Shown here: piece after piece, positions 11,514 through 23,975 of the stretch
How positions within the stretch are numbered: position 1 is the stretch's first letter
Layout: every line of letters starts with the position of its first letter
Assembly: GCF_013368755.1 (NCBI RefSeq)
Contig: NC_049561.1
Coordinates: forward strand, 992,001-1,056,000
Length of the DNA: 64,000 bases
Origin: Talaromyces rugulosus
Lineage: Eukaryota > Ascomycota > Eurotiomycetes > Eurotiales > Trichocomaceae
Reading direction: 5' to 3'
Made by a program: the position numbers and the translations under genes
Notes under the pieces: generated by a model
The model's database searches: none
What the model was told of the DNA's origin: nothing
Seen by the model: the letters and a program-made list of their open reading frames with translations, nothing else

Positions 11514-11767
11514 CATATGTTTCTCTTTCGAATTTATTGATTCTCCACTTTGGGTTACCTTTTTTTTTATTTTCCACTCTTCATGACATTTAATTAGCTA
11601 CCTTATAATATGACTGGAATGTTGCATAGGTGTAACTTTGACTATTCTTCAAATGTTGACCTAATGGAAAGTATTTCTAAAGTATGTACAGTGTTTTCCA
11701 AGAACTCCTTTTTTTTTTAACCTCTCTTTCATCCTAGAAAAGAAAGGAAGAGGAAATAGAAAAGTGA

Positions 11768-12684
11768 CTACTTCTCAACCCCGCGCGACGCCCTGAAAGC
11801 TCCACGTTCAGTAGTATACACCAACTCACGGTCACGCTTGGAGCGCTTGATCCGCCCACCCGTCCACCGACGACGCAACCAGATGAATAGCCAAGTCAGA
11901 GCAAAAGCGACAAGAACAATAGCGAGAATGGCGAAGCAGTATCCAGTCACTTTGCCGCTGTTTTTGCCATGGGGGCCCGGGTCGAGGAAGCTGTAACTAT
12001 AAAAGCCCTGTGTCTTGTGGGTAAGATAGGCCAGCGAGAGATAGAGGAGGAGAATCAGAATGAGAAAGGGGGCGTGGATGAGCGGATGCAGCGGGGTGGT
12101 GGTTAGGAAGATTTCGAGTAGAGCGTAGAGACCGATGATGCCGTGTTGGGAAATCTGCGGTGAGAAGAAGGGTCAGTTTCAATTTCATGATTAGATAGGT
12201 GTCCAACAGGCAAAAGTCATTCAGAAGAAAGGTTACTTACATTGCTCCAAGCGCCGAACCAGGTTGGATACCAAGGTCCTGAATACAGGATAGCCCAGAA
12301 AATGATCACGACCAAAAAGGGAAATGTGGTGATGCAAGTATAGAAGAGAGCATGAAGGCCGCGAAAGACGCGAGGCAGTCTATCGAAAATGGCCGATCGT
12401 CCGGTCGCCGCATACACAAAGGTATGGATCGATGCGACAATGAAATAAAAGCCCATGCCCCAGAAATTCAGCCAGGTGAAGTAGCTGAACGACCGGGCAA
12501 TGGCGGTGCTGGCGTCATGCGTCGCATCCCAGGCGAAGATGAGAACGATGCAGACAAAGATGTAAAAGCCGATGATGGCGCGCAACCCACCGAGAAAATA
12601 GGGAGGCAGAATCCACGAGGTTTCGTATGGATGCAGATGGTCCAGGCCTGGATCTGCGCCGAAGAGGCTGAGGAATGGGCGCAT
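11768..12684 (-). CDS. FAR-17a/AIG1-like integral membrane protein (276 aa)
   Basis: Two exons, 12241-12684 and 11768-12154, with a phase-0 intron (GTAAGT..CGCAG). The protein is strongly hydrophobic with about six membrane spans: I-I-G-F-Y-I-F-V-C-I-V-L-I-F near 35-50, a W-G-M-G-F-Y-F-I-V-A-S span, F-L-V-V-I-I-F-W-A-I-L, L-I-L-L-L-Y-L-S-L, and a final A-I-L-A-I-V-L-V-A-F-A-L-T-W-L-F-I-W followed by a basic tail. Conserved H-P-x-I-H-A-P between spans 4 and 5 and the layout match fungal FAR-17a/AIG1-like proteins (human relatives hydrolyse FAHFA lipids). The enzymatic role here is inferred, not shown. Confidence 0.75.
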
Positions 12685-13278
12685 CTTGGTTTTTTTTGGT
12701 CTTTTTAAGCTGTTTATGACCCTTCAGTTTCGGTGAGTTGAAGACTGTTGCATACACGAAATCAGCAGCAGATAGGCAGTGTCGATAGTCCACTCATATT
12801 TTCGCACTTGCTGCCACGGATGAAGTTTTTTTCCCTCCTCCACGCTTTCAGGACCGCGAAGATCAAACAAAGTCGCAGGAGAGGGGAGCGTAAGGCCTTA
12901 CGCGGCAGCCCCGTCTTATACGCGTTAGGCCGCATGCGGACGGCCCCACACGGGTTTGCCAACTTTAATCAAAGAGCTCGCATTGTGATTGGTTGTAATG
13001 AGAGATACACCCACTTTATCTGACAGGGATGCTTGCGGAAGCCAATAGGGGCCCGCATCTGAAACGGGGACTGTTTGACAATCAATTTCTATGCCTAATA
13101 TAATTAGATGTTTCTATATCAGCAGCCATTGATGACAATTGAGGTATTACACGCCAGAGTCTAGTTTACTGAGATGATAAAGCAGTGCTGTATCCCCAGT
13201 GACCCTGCGGGGACTAATTAAGAAGGGTTTGTTTGTTATGATGGCCTGTCGAGAAATAGCATCCCCTAAACAACAAAT
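12685..13278. other. Intergenic promoter region
   Basis: Upstream of the minus-strand membrane protein gene. A GC-rich patch at 12880-12960 is flanked by AT-rich DNA. Short ORFs here show no coding character. Confidence 0.45.
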
Positions 13279-14095
13279 ATGAAAGGCTCACCCTTCAAAA
13301 GACTAAGAATATTCGAAAGGACCTTACTGCAGTCCAACATATCGCACGAACATCGAGACCAACAGCAGCAGGATCGCGACTCCTGTACATCCACAAATTC
13401 GAGTTGCCGTGATATGGCAATTGACGACGTTACCAAGGCATCTATGCGCCATCACAACACCTTCAGAACAGCAAACATAGTTGGGAATAACGAAAGGCAC
13501 GAAATTCGAAAGGTTTGACCTGTCTCTCATCCTGATCAACCAGGAACACATTTTGACTCATTAAATATGAATTTAGGTTTCACTCGATGATCTCTCCTCC
13601 TTTTACAATGAAGCCTTTGCACTCAAGAGAGTCTCCCGGCTCCCTCTCCTCCGTGACCACGCGCCCAAAGTCATCAAAGCAGATCCCCTCTCCGGCATCC
13701 TTGTCCTCGGTTATCCTCGTCTCCATTGGGCGCCACTATTGCAGCGGGTCGAAGCTTCCGCATTTGGCCTCGAAACATTGCTGGAGCTGAAGCTGAAGCT
13801 ATGCTCGTACATTGGAGTTCTCTACAGGAATGGCGTGGTATACCGCGTCAAACAGGACTGCGTGTATCCCGTCAAGAGAGCATCGGGGAAATGGACGCTG
13901 TATTTGGGTGGCTGGCAAGATGTTGGGTTTTATCCTCAAAGTCAATGGAAGTCGGCTGCGTTGAAGGAACTGAAGACAGAGCAGTTGGACCGAATAGAGA
14001 GTTTCTTTGCGCTGCTGTGTACTCGTGCAACCGCTATAGCCGAGTCAGGTGCTATGAATGGTGCAAAAGATCAAGGGAAGGGCTGGAGTGGCTAG
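13279..14095 (+). CDS. Degenerate protein-kinase-like ORF (about 250 aa)
   Basis: Proposed exons 13279-13512 and 13577-14095, phase 0. The donor is the weak GTTTGA; the acceptor is TTTAG. Joining gives R-K-V-S-L-D-D-L-S-S-F-Y-N-E-A-F-A-L-K-R, like the N-lobe and alphaC region of small fungal kinase-like proteins. Next comes an I-L-V-L-G-Y hinge. R-N-G-V-V-Y-R-V-K-Q-D-C-V aligns with the catalytic loop but has lost the H-x-D, and W-T-L-Y-L-G-G-W-Q-D-V-G aligns with the DFG region but lacks DFG. It is therefore a pseudokinase or decaying gene. The first exon is poorly supported and a start within exon 2 is possible. Confidence 0.35.
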
Positions 14096-15748
14096 AGATG
14101 ACCAGGGCCAGGGATATCAATGTTGCGCTGACAATATCTTAAATAGCCTCGCCAACAAGAAACACATGATTTGGCGGAGCAGTAGGCTTCAAAAACATTT
14201 CAACATCATTCTGTCCACAGAGGGAGCCGCAGTGAGGTCAGAATGGAATGCACACTAGACCTTCACATCGCTATGCCAAGGGGAAGATGATATTCATCTC
14301 AATCATTCCTGTTGTTTTAGGTGTTTATATCCGCCATCACTCGAGAACCACCTATAAAAGCAGGAATTATCTATATCTTCAACATTGTCACTAATATTTA
14401 TACAGTCTAACCTTATTAGGAAGGGTATTAAAATATGTTCAAAGATGGTTTAGGGGTGATCTAGTAAGAACAAGTTACGTATAAGCTATAATAATAATAA
14501 TCCAGCAAAATCAACCATGGAAAAATCCGAAAAAGACGGAAATGACATCAAGGATCGCCGCGCATTGCTCGCCTTGATTGGGGCGAGACTCCATTGACTC
14601 AGCTGCGCCGTTGGGCGGCTGTCACCGATGGCTCAGATCTCTCATCTCCGCGCCCGTATTATTACTTTATTAGTAGTACTAATAATAATAATATTGATTT
14701 AATTGATTTCATATGTAGCAACACTAACTTCCCCGTTATAATCACGCCATCTCCTCTATGGAGCGCATGCCATTCTGTTTCAGATTCTTCGTCTATAGCT
14801 ATTGCGTGTCCTTGTATCGCCACCGACGTTCTTCCGAAGCTTCGTCACATTTCTGGGCTATTAATACTGTTGTATACTATGTATAGTGCACACGCGATCA
14901 AAACGTAAGAACCGAATTATTCTTTAATTAACGCGAAATCAAAACATGGTTCGAGGAGGCGCCAAGATCAGCAAGCATCCACTTGGTAATTACAGCTTTC
15001 TAGTGACAGTTGCCCCTGAATTATTATTTCGAAACCTCCTGACAGGGGAAGCAGACATAATGTGCGTAATTTACTCCGTATAACATAGCCGGCTCCAAGA
15101 CAAGACTATCCGCCATTAGTATTCCATCGAGAGGTGTATTGATTACTTGTACTCTGTACTCTGTGCAGCACGAGGGGTATAGCATACGGTAATACGCATA
15201 CGGTACCTGGCCAACGGGGCGGGCAGACAGTGGAGCCAAGCCGCCCTCTTTCCTTCCCCCAAACCGAAAGGTGTCAGTGTCACTCTACTCTGCTCCGTAC
15301 TCCCTTCAGTTATCTTCTTCAGCGCCTTGTCCTGTGCTGTGTATCCATGGTGCTACTACACCTACTACACGTCGCTCGGCTTGATCTCGCCTCCCACAGC
15401 CTTGCTCTCTCTGCTATGTCGCGTTGAGACCTGTCCGCTCCTTTCTCCTCTGGGCCTGTCACTCCTTATCGCATCCGCCCACGTCACCCCGATTCGTCTC
15501 CGATCGCCAGCTACTGTCTCAGTCCACACGCTTACTCACGCACTTCCTACTCGCCTACTCATACACCAATGCTGAGATCTGTGGCTAGTCACTGCAGACT
15601 TCTTCATCGACATCCATCGCTGTCAGTCGCCGACTCTCGTTGCGCAGGACCGTGCTGCCGTGCCGTTTTCGCAATCGCATAAATCCCCACACGAGACAAG
15701 ACAGGTCACATCAATTCTATATTCCCTGCGGCGCCCCTCATCGCGACC
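14096..15748. other. Long intergenic region, CT-rich leader of the downstream gene
   Basis: AT-rich at 14380-14520 and 14650-14720 (TAATAATAATAATA). From about 15240 to 15740 the + strand becomes pyrimidine-rich and is probably the long 5' leader or promoter of the SEL1-repeat gene. I see no convincing gene. Confidence 0.5.
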
Positions 15749-18066
15749 ATGAACTCACGTCCGGATTACCTCGACTTCCATGGCGATGGGACTCGGTCTG
15801 CGCGAGCGAGTCCGTCTCCTCGCATTGAGCACTTTGACGGCGAGATCCCTCCCGCTCTCTCTCCGCTCGACGCATTCGCTGCACAGGGTCGCTTGCTAGC
15901 AAGGCAACTCGACGAGTCGATGAGACGCGATCGCCGCATGAGCAGGCTTCCTCCTCAGAGTGTTGCCCGATCGCTATCCCAGCCTCGTCCAGGCTATTTC
16001 CGCTCCCCGGGCTCGGATAGTTCACAGAGAGTACACCGGCCAACCGAAAGCCCCGATTTGGTCGTGAACCATATATTCGAGGATCCGAAATATAGGCCCC
16101 AGTCACAGCACCCCCGCATCAGTGGTTTGTCGATTCTCCATAGCGAGACAGGCTTCGACGATGACTTTAGTCAACCTCCCATGCCGCAAGATGATGAATC
16201 TGAAAGAGTACTGCCGGCCACCTGTTATGAAGCACCGCGAGTCGAGTCACCCGAGCCAGTGGTAGCCCTGCAGCGAGATTACTCGGATTCAAGCAGCAAT
16301 CTGCCGACTCCTCAGTCCAACTCGCACAATTCGCCCTCTGTCTCTGCTGGATCTTCCATGGACTCAAACCATCCTCAGATCTCAACCACCCTTGCGCCGC
16401 CGGTTTCCCCCATGCCACAGTCCTTTTATAACCCAAAGTACATGCAGCCAGAAAACTCTGACGATGACTATACCAGCTCGAATACTGGTTCGACATTTTC
16501 CAAAGCGCGCCAGTTCTCTGCGGGTAGCGGCATTTCCATGCCGTATTCGCCCATGTCGCCCCATGTTCGTTCACATCCGCGGTCGCCATCGGTCAGCTCA
16601 GAAGCCTCTAATTATCTACCACGTCCGTCTTTCAACTTTTCGAGACCTTTGAGCCGGTCGAGCACAAGTTTGTCGGCGCCGTCGCCCGTGATGCCCCAGG
16701 AGGCCCCAACTTCCAACCAAACGCCCTCTACCGCGCATCCAACATCCGGTCGACAGTCTTCGACCGGAATTCACCGAGAAAACAAACCGGCGCCGATTGT
16801 ACTTGAAGAGGGAATAATGGCCTCGTTTGACGAGGAACCTCCGTCTTCGGCAGTGTCATCGTACGTATACGCCAAGTATTCGCTGCCCCGTGGGCGCTCA
16901 GTAATGAGAAACTCTATCGTATTTGCCGGCTTGCAAACGCCACATTTTGAATGGCAGGAACCTCTTTTCGAGAGCCCACCGTCCAAGACTGCTGGCGACC
17001 GAACACCGTCTCCCGGAGCTGCGCCAAAGGAGACCCCAGTCCAAGCACCGGAAGCGAAAAGCAAGCAGCTCAAGCCACCCAGCGGGGAAGCTATCCCTAC
17101 GATTGTTGATCCACTGGATACGGTCCCATCGACTCCGACGCGCCAGTCTTATGAGATTCCCAGAGAAACACGTCCTTCATTCGAGCTCCCTCCAAACCAC
17201 CTTCAGCGCTCTCGTAGTGAACACCACCTGGATGATTCAAAGTCCTCTTCTGCCGACTCCGCCAGCACCATCAGACCACTTACTGCCCGGACCACAGCCA
17301 CCCAGGCAACCGACTCTGAGCAGTCTACCGAGCAGTCTGTAGAGGAGCATGTCGACAAGGGTATTGAATGCCACGAGAAGGGGGCATTACAGGAATCAAC
17401 CTATCACCTTCGTATTGCTGCCAAGCAGAACCATCCCATTGGTATGCTGCTATACGCACTTGCTTGCAGGCATGGTTGGGGCATGCGTCCGAATCAACGT
17501 GAAGGAGTGCAGTGGCTTCGCAAAGCTGTCGATTCAGCTGGACTCGAAGTGGGCGAAGATGATGAAGCCGTCGGCGGCAAGGATGCGGCTGCTCGCAAAG
17601 CCCGCCGGGCGCAGTTTGCGCTGGGAATTTACGAGCTCGGTGTCAGCCATCTGAACGGGTGGGGCATAGAGCAAGACAAGGCTTTGGCTCTTCGATGCTT
17701 TGAAATTGCTGCACGATGGGGTGATGCTGATGCCCTTGCCGAAGCTGGTTTCTGCTACGCTCAGGGTGTTGGCTGTAAGAAGGATTTGAAAAAGGCAGCT
17801 CGATACTACCGACAGGCGGAAGCCAAGGGTATGAGCATGGTTGGGAATAGTTGGTATGTTTTTCTCCCACTTTTCCAGTAGTTAATTTTAATGATCGAGC
17901 ACTAACTTTCTGCAGGATCTACAAAGACAAATACATGGCGGACGACGATGATTCAAGGCAGTCAAGGCAGTCTCGCAGCCGCCAGGGTGGCGCATCGGAG
18001 AAGAAACCACGCAGCAAATCTCGAACCCGAAGCATCTTTGGACGGAAGAAATCGCTGGCTGCTTAG
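15749..18066 (+). CDS. nif1: Nif1/Dsf2-like protein with SEL1 repeats (751 aa)
   Basis: Exons 15749-17853 and 17916-18066 (intron GTATGT..CTGCAG; the joined codon is Trp). The N-terminal 500 residues are low-complexity Ser/Pro/Gln-rich. The C-terminal third has tandem SEL1/TPR-like repeats: G-M-L-L-Y-A-L-A-C-R-H-G-W-G-M-R, then G-V-S-H-L-N-G-W-G-I-E-Q-D and A-G-F-C-Y-A-Q-G-V-G-C-K-K-D, each followed by A-x-x-x-Y-x-x-A-A. It ends with a basic Ser/Arg tail. This architecture matches S. pombe Nif1 (inhibitor of the Wee1 kinase regulator Nim1) and S. cerevisiae Dsf2. A role at the cortex or in cell-cycle and morphogenesis signalling is inferred from those relatives. Confidence 0.8.
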
Positions 18067-20649
18067 GCCTTTTTCCGTCAAACAATATTTCTCTTCTTTG
18101 CATATCATACGGGGAAATGATGAGTTCCCCCGCCTAATTCGTCGTATATAATTGGTTTCGTCTTTGCATCTTTGATCTCTTCGATTATATCCGACATGCC
18201 TTGTTTTCTGTTCCAGCATCTTTTAACGACTGTTTCGACTTGCCCTGTCAGTCCGGGGCTATATCGGCAATTTTGACATTTCAAAAACTCTAATTTGCAC
18301 ACCACTTTGCATCATATTATGATCTTTTTACCTATCATTCTTTCATTTCTCTTTGTCTCTCTTCATGCTGAAGTGCAGCATAATTCTCTTCGCCATTGAT
18401 ACCCTAATTATCATATTATTCCGACCAGTCATTTTACTTGTTGCTATGTGTATGGCTCAGTATTGATTGTCTGGTTTACTTTTCTTCTCTTCCCTCTCGT
18501 TGTATACCTTTTTTTTTATTTTTTCCCTTTTTATTGTTGGTCATGCTCTTCTACGAATGATGCTTGCTTTTTTTTTTCAGCATTAATAATCACTCATTTC
18601 TCTCTTGACTTTTGTCTAAAAAGAAATCCTCGGTGAGATATTTACCGCCAGGATGAACACATTCTCTTCATTTATTTCATTTTATTTCATTTAATTTCAC
18701 TTCATTGCGCGAGTTTTTTTATTACTTTCTATTTCATTTGGATTTTTTTTGCACGCTGCTCTAAGCATAGGATGCTAGGGAGTGTGTTGTGGTCCGTGTA
18801 TTGTTTGAAATCGATCGATAGCGACATTGGAATATACAATTCGGGACAGTAACTGCCTCGAAAGTGCGCCTCACTAGTTTGGCTGTATTTGATTATCTTG
18901 TACCAGTAAGGTCAATTGATGTAGCTGACAGTGCCAATATTAATTGAACTGGTCTAGATTAAATCTACACCAGTCAAAACAAACCCCGCACGTACGTCCT
19001 CCCATGTTATTAAGATTAGGTTTTCTAGTTAGGGTTAAATTGGCCGAGGACACTGAAAGATGAAAAGGCATGCATGTGTCGATCAAGCATATATACATAA
19101 TATTTATATATGAACCTCGGTCCCAAACTTATGTGCCACAGCCCCAGGCCAAGACCAGGCCAAGACCAAAAGACCTCGAGAAAAACTCGAGGGAAACTGG
19201 CCGGGTCTGGTCAAGTGGCTGGCAGCCACTGCAAGCCCCAAAAAAGGTGTTGTAACCCAGACCGGGATGTCCGCAAACCAGTCTCACAAGGGAAACCCAC
19301 AGCCCCCCCTGGACATTGACAGTGCCACACACACCCCGGTAGGTTCGACTAACTAGCTTAGTACTGGAAGACTCGAGAGAAAGAAGAAAAAATCGCCACT
19401 TGTTTGGTTTTCTGTCTCAGTCGGAGATGAAGTTGCACCTGTACTACCTACCCTATCTTAGAGCCTAGGCATCTTTTTCAGTGGCGGCCAATCGGCGTGC
19501 TGGTAGCAAACCTGGAGTAAAGTTGTCTGGACTCTGGAGAATTGGATGCGGGGATTATTCAGCTAGCGTTCTTTTCTGGCGCCTTGGAAGTCCTCGGTTT
19601 TTAATCTGTGTCTGTGTCCATGCCTGTATTCTTTTGGGTTTGGTGGTTTGAGGCGGATAACTAGCCCGATAGCCAGACATAGGTCGTCGCGAACAAACCG
19701 ATCTAGACATATACTCGAGTCCTGTATACAGTCGACTAGTACAAAGTACGAAACCTAGTAATGAAATGCTGTTTCTAAAGGACGCCGTTTCTGGGTTGTC
19801 CTCCGGAGCGCGGCGGGCGCGCCCATAGCTCGCAACCACCACTAGTCAACGTATCTCGTAATTAGCTCAGAACAACACCAATCAGTACGCCTGATGGTTG
19901 CTGTCAAAAAGAGAGAGAGACTACTGTAGTGGGGAACCGTAACAAGTGGAAACCCCCCCGCAATCTACTACGTATCAATTGATGGTCCCCTGATCATCGT
20001 TTATGTTGATCGCCCAGATTGCTTTTCAATGTTCCAACTTGCTGCAGGAAAGTCGGAGATTGTTTGCCTATATCTCTATATCTATAGATCAGCAATGCAT
20101 ATCAAGCCTGTTTCATGTTGGACAGACTAGGGGGAAAGGCCATCAATGTAAATAGTAATATCTAACCAGTGCATGTGCATAGTTGGTCCTCGAGTCAGCC
20201 ATCAACCGCGGTTTGCAAGGGTACTTACTACTTATGCAAGAGAAGGCGTAATCCGAAGGCTAAGAACTGGTGTTTGTCGCCATGTGACAATGGACGCACG
20301 CCAGCGCCGATAGGATGCGAGAAAAGGAATAAAACCGATAAGCTTGTCGCTTGGTCGCAGTTTTGGCGATGAGGTCTTTCTTTCTTTTTTTTTTTTTTTT
20401 GTCGCTCTTTTCATTCTTCATTCTTCCTCCCCCTTACTCGATCCTTCCCCGCCCCCGACGCTTTGCCACTATCACAAATATATGTAGCCTGCGTCTTTCC
20501 ATCTTCTTTTTCATCTGGTCATCTGTGAGGGATACCTGCGATATTTCACGGTGGGTTATCTGTCAGCTTATTGATCAATCGATTGGGTTGGTTATGTACT
20601 GAGCTTGCCTGTCTCCCAACAGCATCTACACCATCCCCTCGCAATCGCC
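18067..20649. other. 2.6-kb gap without a supported gene
   Basis: 18090-18730 is T/CT-rich and could include a long 3' UTR of the preceding gene. 18900-20150 has only short non-conserved ORFs. 20370-20440 holds T runs and CT-rich DNA, probably the promoter and leader of the next gene. A non-coding RNA cannot be excluded. Confidence 0.45.
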
Positions 20650-21891
20650 ATGGCAGATGTAAAGGCCGAGTCGGTGTACCCCGAAGTGGTGTCCCAAGAC
20701 GCACCAGCAAAACGAGGATTCGTCGCCGGTACTATAGCTCACTTTAAGAAGTGGTGGTGGGTTCATCTGATCGTCCTGATCTGCGTGGTCCTGATCATCA
20801 TTTTCCCAATGTAAGGAAGAATCTTTTGCACATTTTATACACCGCACTTAGCTGCACATGTGCTAAGAAGGACAAAAAAAAATATATAGAATCTACGTCG
20901 CCTATCCCAAAATCGCCCAAACCGACGTCAACAACGCCACGCTGAATGTTACAAGCCTGGTGTTCTCAGACCCGACGCCGGACACTATCCATGTCAACCA
21001 GACCCAGGTGCTGGGCAACAAGGCCATATACCACCCAAAGATCTACTCGTTCAATGCGTCGCTGGGTTTAGCTGGTTCTCCGGTGCCCGTTTCGTACGCC
21101 ACAGTGCCCGAGACGGCGTCGAATGACGGGCAGGTTATTATTGTCGATGCTACGCTTCAGTTGCACAATATCGAGGCTACTACAAACTTTACAAAGGCTG
21201 TGCTAGCGTCGGAGACGTGGGAGTTGGGGGTCTATGGACGACCGCAGTTGAAGGAAATGGTTCTTCCAAAGTCGACGGTGACATTTAACAAGACTGTGGA
21301 AATGAAAGGTGGGTTTGTGTTTTGTTTTGTTTTCAGCCTTTAAAGATTATGTGTACTCACTTTGTGACAGGTCTCAATGGGCTTGAAGGCTTTGCTCTTT
21401 CAAACGTCACGATATCTGCAGCACCAGGAGCCGATGGCACCAACATGAACGGCACTGTGAGCATACCGAATCCGAGCGTCGTCACCGTACCCATGGTAAG
21501 AAAATACCCCTTGTCTACATTTTCTTTCCCTTTCATATCAAAACTAAAAACTCACAACATGTTATAGGGCAATATCACAATGGACATATCCGTCAACGGC
21601 ACGGCCGTCGGCCAAACCTTCCTAAACAATCTCAACCTCATCCCCGGCGCAAACATATACCCCGTCAAATCGCTAATCAACAATACCCTAATGCTGAGCT
21701 TTATCGGCAAAAGCGGCCCATATCCGTCTGGTGTTGTCCCACTGGATATTAGCGGTAACAAGAGTGTTTACAACGGCCAAGAGATTTCATACTTTTCCGA
21801 TGCCCTGCGTAGCACAAGTCTCCGCGCGACGTTGAATGTGACACAGGTGTTGATTGACTCTGGGTTGGGGTTATTGCTAGGGGCGCTTTGA
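20650..21891 (+). CDS. DUF3712 family membrane-anchored protein (342 aa)
   Basis: Four exons: 20650-20810, 20890-21308, 21371-21495 and 21568-21891, phases consistent. A cytosolic N-terminus with a K-K-W-W-W-V-H basic/aromatic edge precedes one strong membrane span (L-I-V-L-I-C-V-V-L-I-I-I-F-P). A lumenal domain follows with about ten N-x-S/T glycosylation sequons. The extracytoplasmic part has LEA/DUF3712-like beta repeats (V-F-S-D-P-T-P-D-T-I-H-V, L-S-N-V-T-I, M-D-I-S-V-N-G). Fungal DUF3712 proteins include Tag1-type vacuolar membrane proteins, and a vacuolar location is an inference. The C-terminus is short and hydrophobic. Confidence 0.75.
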
Positions 21892-22620
21892 GGATAATTT
21901 GTCTTTTCTTCCTTTCTTCTTGGGACTGCCTGCCGGTTTTGGTGAAATTGGGGGTAGTCTGATATTTATCCTTTTTTATACAATCTTGGCTGAATTTCAG
22001 TGTTTTTTGTGACGTTTACTTTGGTTGGTTTGGTTGGTTTGGATGGATACATGAGAAGGATGTATATACAAGTGTGCAATAATACTCTGTTCTGGTGACT
22101 CGACTCGTTGCATCTGGAGCCCCTAAACACTGACACTATTGTATGTAGCGATACATGCAGTGTGTTCGAAGGCCGTCCGTCATTCGATACAAATTTTTTG
22201 CCATGTTCAATATAAACAACTCTTTTCTGTATTTTAATTCTGTCTTTTATGACATCACACTATCCACTGATCAAGTCAAGTTACGTACATAATAAGTAAA
22301 CGTTAAAAACAAACAGCCGCCGAACTCCCATTTCACCATGAATGTGTAGAGGGACTTACTTTTTTTTTTTGCCCTATTTCCACCCTCTTCTACCGCCCTT
22401 TTTTCACTCATACTCGAAACGAATTTCTCTTCGTCGATGGTTATCACTAATGGATATTTCGTAGCTTTTTTTTTTCTTGAAAAAAAAAAAAAAAAAAAGA
22501 GTCCCACCCGCTTTGGCCGATTGTTGAATCTCATGCTACAAATCGAGAAAGAAAAAACCGTACTTATAATATACATGCTAAGGGGAAAGAAAGAAAGAAA
22601 GAGAATGGACAGACAGACAG
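21892..22620. other. Convergent intergenic region with homopolymer runs
   Basis: 3' regions of two convergent genes. GGTTGGTTT repeats lie at 22022-22043, a T run at 22360-22370, and a T run plus an A run at 22467-22498 that could form a hairpin. AAGA repeats are near 22585-22600. No gene supported. Confidence 0.5.
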
Positions 22621-23975
22621 CTACAATTCATGCAGCGTGTTATAGCCCGTCTCCAGCAGACTATCGCCGCCTCGCTTGTCGGCAGCAATATGCCAATAAA
22701 AGAGACCTCCCAGACCAAGATTCGTCACGAATTTTGCTTTTTGCTCGACTGTGCGTGTGTTGTCGTATGAGACGAAACCGCCGTCGTCGCCTCCAACACA
22801 GTATGTTGCGCCGACTGTTTTGTCGACGATTTCGCGGGCGCCGGGTCGCGGAAGCTCGCTGTAGTCAAAGGCGCCGTCTTCGCCGCCAGACTCTAAGTAG
22901 GGCTGGTTGAGGTCCTGGGCGCCAACAAAGGAACGGCCATAGGCTGGGATGCCCATGAGGATCTTTTTGGCGTGCACGCCTTGGGCCAGGAAATACGTGA
23001 CTGCGGACTGGCAGGAGATGGACGCGGCGTCGCTGTGCGGCTGCGCTGGCGTGTATAGCTGGGCCTGATGGCCGGAGCGGTCGACCCAGGGTCCGGAAAA
23101 GTCATAACACATGACCATGAACAGATCCACGTACTGCTGGGCGACGGCCAGGTTGATGTGTTTCAACGCCCATTCGCCGGCGGGCAGTGCACTCGTCAGG
23201 ACGTAGCGTGGAGCTGGTAAGACGGTTCTTAGTTGGGCCAGCAGGTAGATATAGTCGACACCTTGCTGGGTGGTTGAGGGATGCTCCCAGTCCACTGTGT
23301 TTTTGTTGTGAGCGTGCTGTTGATAGTATAAATAAAAACCTCATACCATCGATCCCGTCCAAGTCAAACTGATCCACCAGCGCCCTCGCGCTACTGGCAA
23401 ACTTTTCCACGGCCGGCGGACTGCGAGCCACTTTGGCAAAGTTTTCACTTCCTTTCCCGCCGCCTCCAACAGACAAAATAACTTTCATCTGCGGATACTG
23501 TCGTTTCAGCTGCGTAAAGGCGCGGAGGCAGCCTTCGGTGCCGTCGACGGGCATCTGCGAGTCGGCCCATTCATCGCTGAGCTGATTCTAGCGTGAGCCG
23601 GGCGGTTTTTTTTTTTTTTTTTGGTGAGCGGATGCTGTAGTACATACATAAACTTGGCCATCTTCCTTGACCCTGTTCCGCGTGTGTCAGTACTGTATAC
23701 ACACACACACACACACAAAAAAATGACGGTATATACCAGGCAAAGGCATAGAACACATGCGAGACAAAGCCCAGCCGCAAGGTCGACGGCGGCTGTTTCT
23801 TATAGATCCTCCAATTGGGATAGTAGGCGGCGTTGGCAAAGATGGGGATCTCTAAAGGCGTGGGAGCAAAGGCCGACGCAGTCAGAGACGACGCACCGGC
23901 CACAGGAGGAGCAGGATGAGGAAGGCTGGGCCATACATCCGGACCTGCAAAGGACGGGGTCATGAACGAATACAT
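22621..23975 (-). CDS. GH18 chitinase, no signal peptide (390 aa)
   Basis: Four exons: 23737-23975, 23648-23672, 23347-23581 and 22621-23294, 1173 nt in frame. The active site is assembled across intron 3: D-G-I-D-V-D-W-E, with the catalytic Glu at residue 170 (DxxDxDxE of GH18). Other conserved blocks are A-Y-Y-P-N-W near 50, V-I-L-S-V-G-G-G-G, M-V-M-C-Y-D-F-S-G-P-W, M-G-I-P-A-Y-G-R-S-F and L-G-G-L-F-Y-W-H. The family hydrolyses chitin by a substrate-assisted mechanism. The N-terminus lacks a secretory signal, suggesting an intracellular chitinase of the autolysis type. Exon 2 is only 25 nt, and introns 1 and 2 contain a (TG)n and a homopolymer run. Confidence 0.88.

Noticed and set aside
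12352..12708. Plus-strand 118-codon ORF
   Set aside because: Antisense shadow of the FAR-17a/AIG1-like membrane protein exon.
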